DNA of 6,117 nucleotides from positions 1-6,117 of the forward strand of contig DATKPK010000213.1 of the NCBI GenBank assembly GCA_035524095.1, given 5' to 3'. The position numbers and the translations under genes are program-made. Every line of letters begins with the position of its first letter. The stretch's first letter is position 1. This document shows positions 5,985-6,117 of this stretch, in pieces. Below the pieces are notes generated by a model. The model was given only the letters and a program-made list of their open reading frames with translations. It searched no databases and had not been told where the DNA came from. Source of the stretch: DATJUF01 sp035524095. GTDB lineage: Bacteria; Desulfobacterota; Binatia; Binatales; Binataceae.

Positions 5985-6117
5985 ATGAAAAGCAATCAGT
6001 CGAAACCCTGGAAAGGAATTATCTTGGCCGGTGGAGCGGGAACCCGGCTTTATCCCATAACCCGTGCGGTTTCCAAGCAGCTGGTGCCGATCTACGACAA
6101 GCCAATGATCTATTATC
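5985..6117 (+). CDS. rfbA: Glucose-1-phosphate thymidylyltransferase, N-terminal part
   Basis: First enzyme of dTDP-L-rhamnose synthesis: glucose-1-phosphate plus dTTP gives dTDP-glucose and pyrophosphate. The window holds the first 44 codons and ends inside the gene. After a short leader (MKSNQSKPW) comes KGIILAGGAGTRLYPIT, the nucleotide-binding signature GGxGTRLxP, then SKQLVPIYDKPMIYY, which carries the conserved Lys-Gln and Asp-Lys-Pro of RmlA. The match is near-diagnostic; the only close alternative is another sugar nucleotidyltransferase of the same family. The ATG is preceded by no strong ribosome-binding site. It lies 95 bases after the upstream glycosyltransferase stop; that spacer shows nothing I can name. 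The gene is also called rmlA. Confidence 0.95.
   Translation, partial: MKSNQSKPWKGIILAGGAGTRLYPITRAVSKQLVPIYDKPMIYY

Noticed and set aside
1..6117. CRISPR arrays, tRNA or rRNA genes, insertion sequences
   Set aside because: No regularly spaced repeats, no tRNA-like fold noticed, and no transposase motifs or terminal inverted repeats at the edges of the decayed segments.

Overview
The window is a piece of a bacterial surface-polysaccharide (EPS, capsule or O-antigen) cluster. All recognisable genes lie on the + strand. Base composition is moderately GC-rich with mixed codon use. The gene set (a colanic-acid-type acetyltransferase, two family-2 glycosyltransferases, a thioesterase, and the start of rfbA/rmlA) fits a proteobacterium, perhaps an alphaproteobacterium, but the sequence does not fix the taxon.

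Layout, left to right. 1-422: no recognised gene; one frame is open from the window edge to 201. 423-962: intact hexapeptide-repeat O-acetyltransferase. 994-1338: decayed family-2 glycosyltransferase. 1339-2376: intact membrane-anchored family-2 glycosyltransferase. 2377-2460: spacer with a nested hairpin. 2461-3476: what I read as a heavily decayed NRPS-type adenylation plus carrier module. 3477-4391: open thioesterase frame. 4421-4443: hairpin. 4470-4850: probable decayed FkbM-type methyltransferase. 4852-5889: intact rhamnosyltransferase-like family-2 glycosyltransferase. 5890-5984: 95-base spacer with nothing recognised. 5985 to the end: start of glucose-1-phosphate thymidylyltransferase.

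The main observation is that the long gaps are not ordinary intergenic DNA. Reading them in all three forward frames gives family motifs in the right order, broken by stops, frameshifts and deletions. The gap before the thioesterase holds, in order, traces of adenylation motifs A3, A5, A6, A7, A8 and A10, then carrier-protein traces. The thioesterase continues in the same frame as the last carrier trace, with no stop between, so it is probably the surviving C-terminal domain of a former A-PCP-TE protein and its apparent start is secondary.

How the parts would have worked together (inference): rmlA starts dTDP-rhamnose supply, the glycosyltransferases build a repeat unit, the acetyltransferase decorates it, and the adenylation-carrier-thioesterase protein would have activated an amino or other carboxylic acid, possibly for another decoration. 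The methyltransferase and one glycosyltransferase are also lost. The cluster therefore looks like one in which intact genes alternate with eroded ones, suggesting relaxed selection on the glycan structure. All motif matches were made by eye; no database search was possible.
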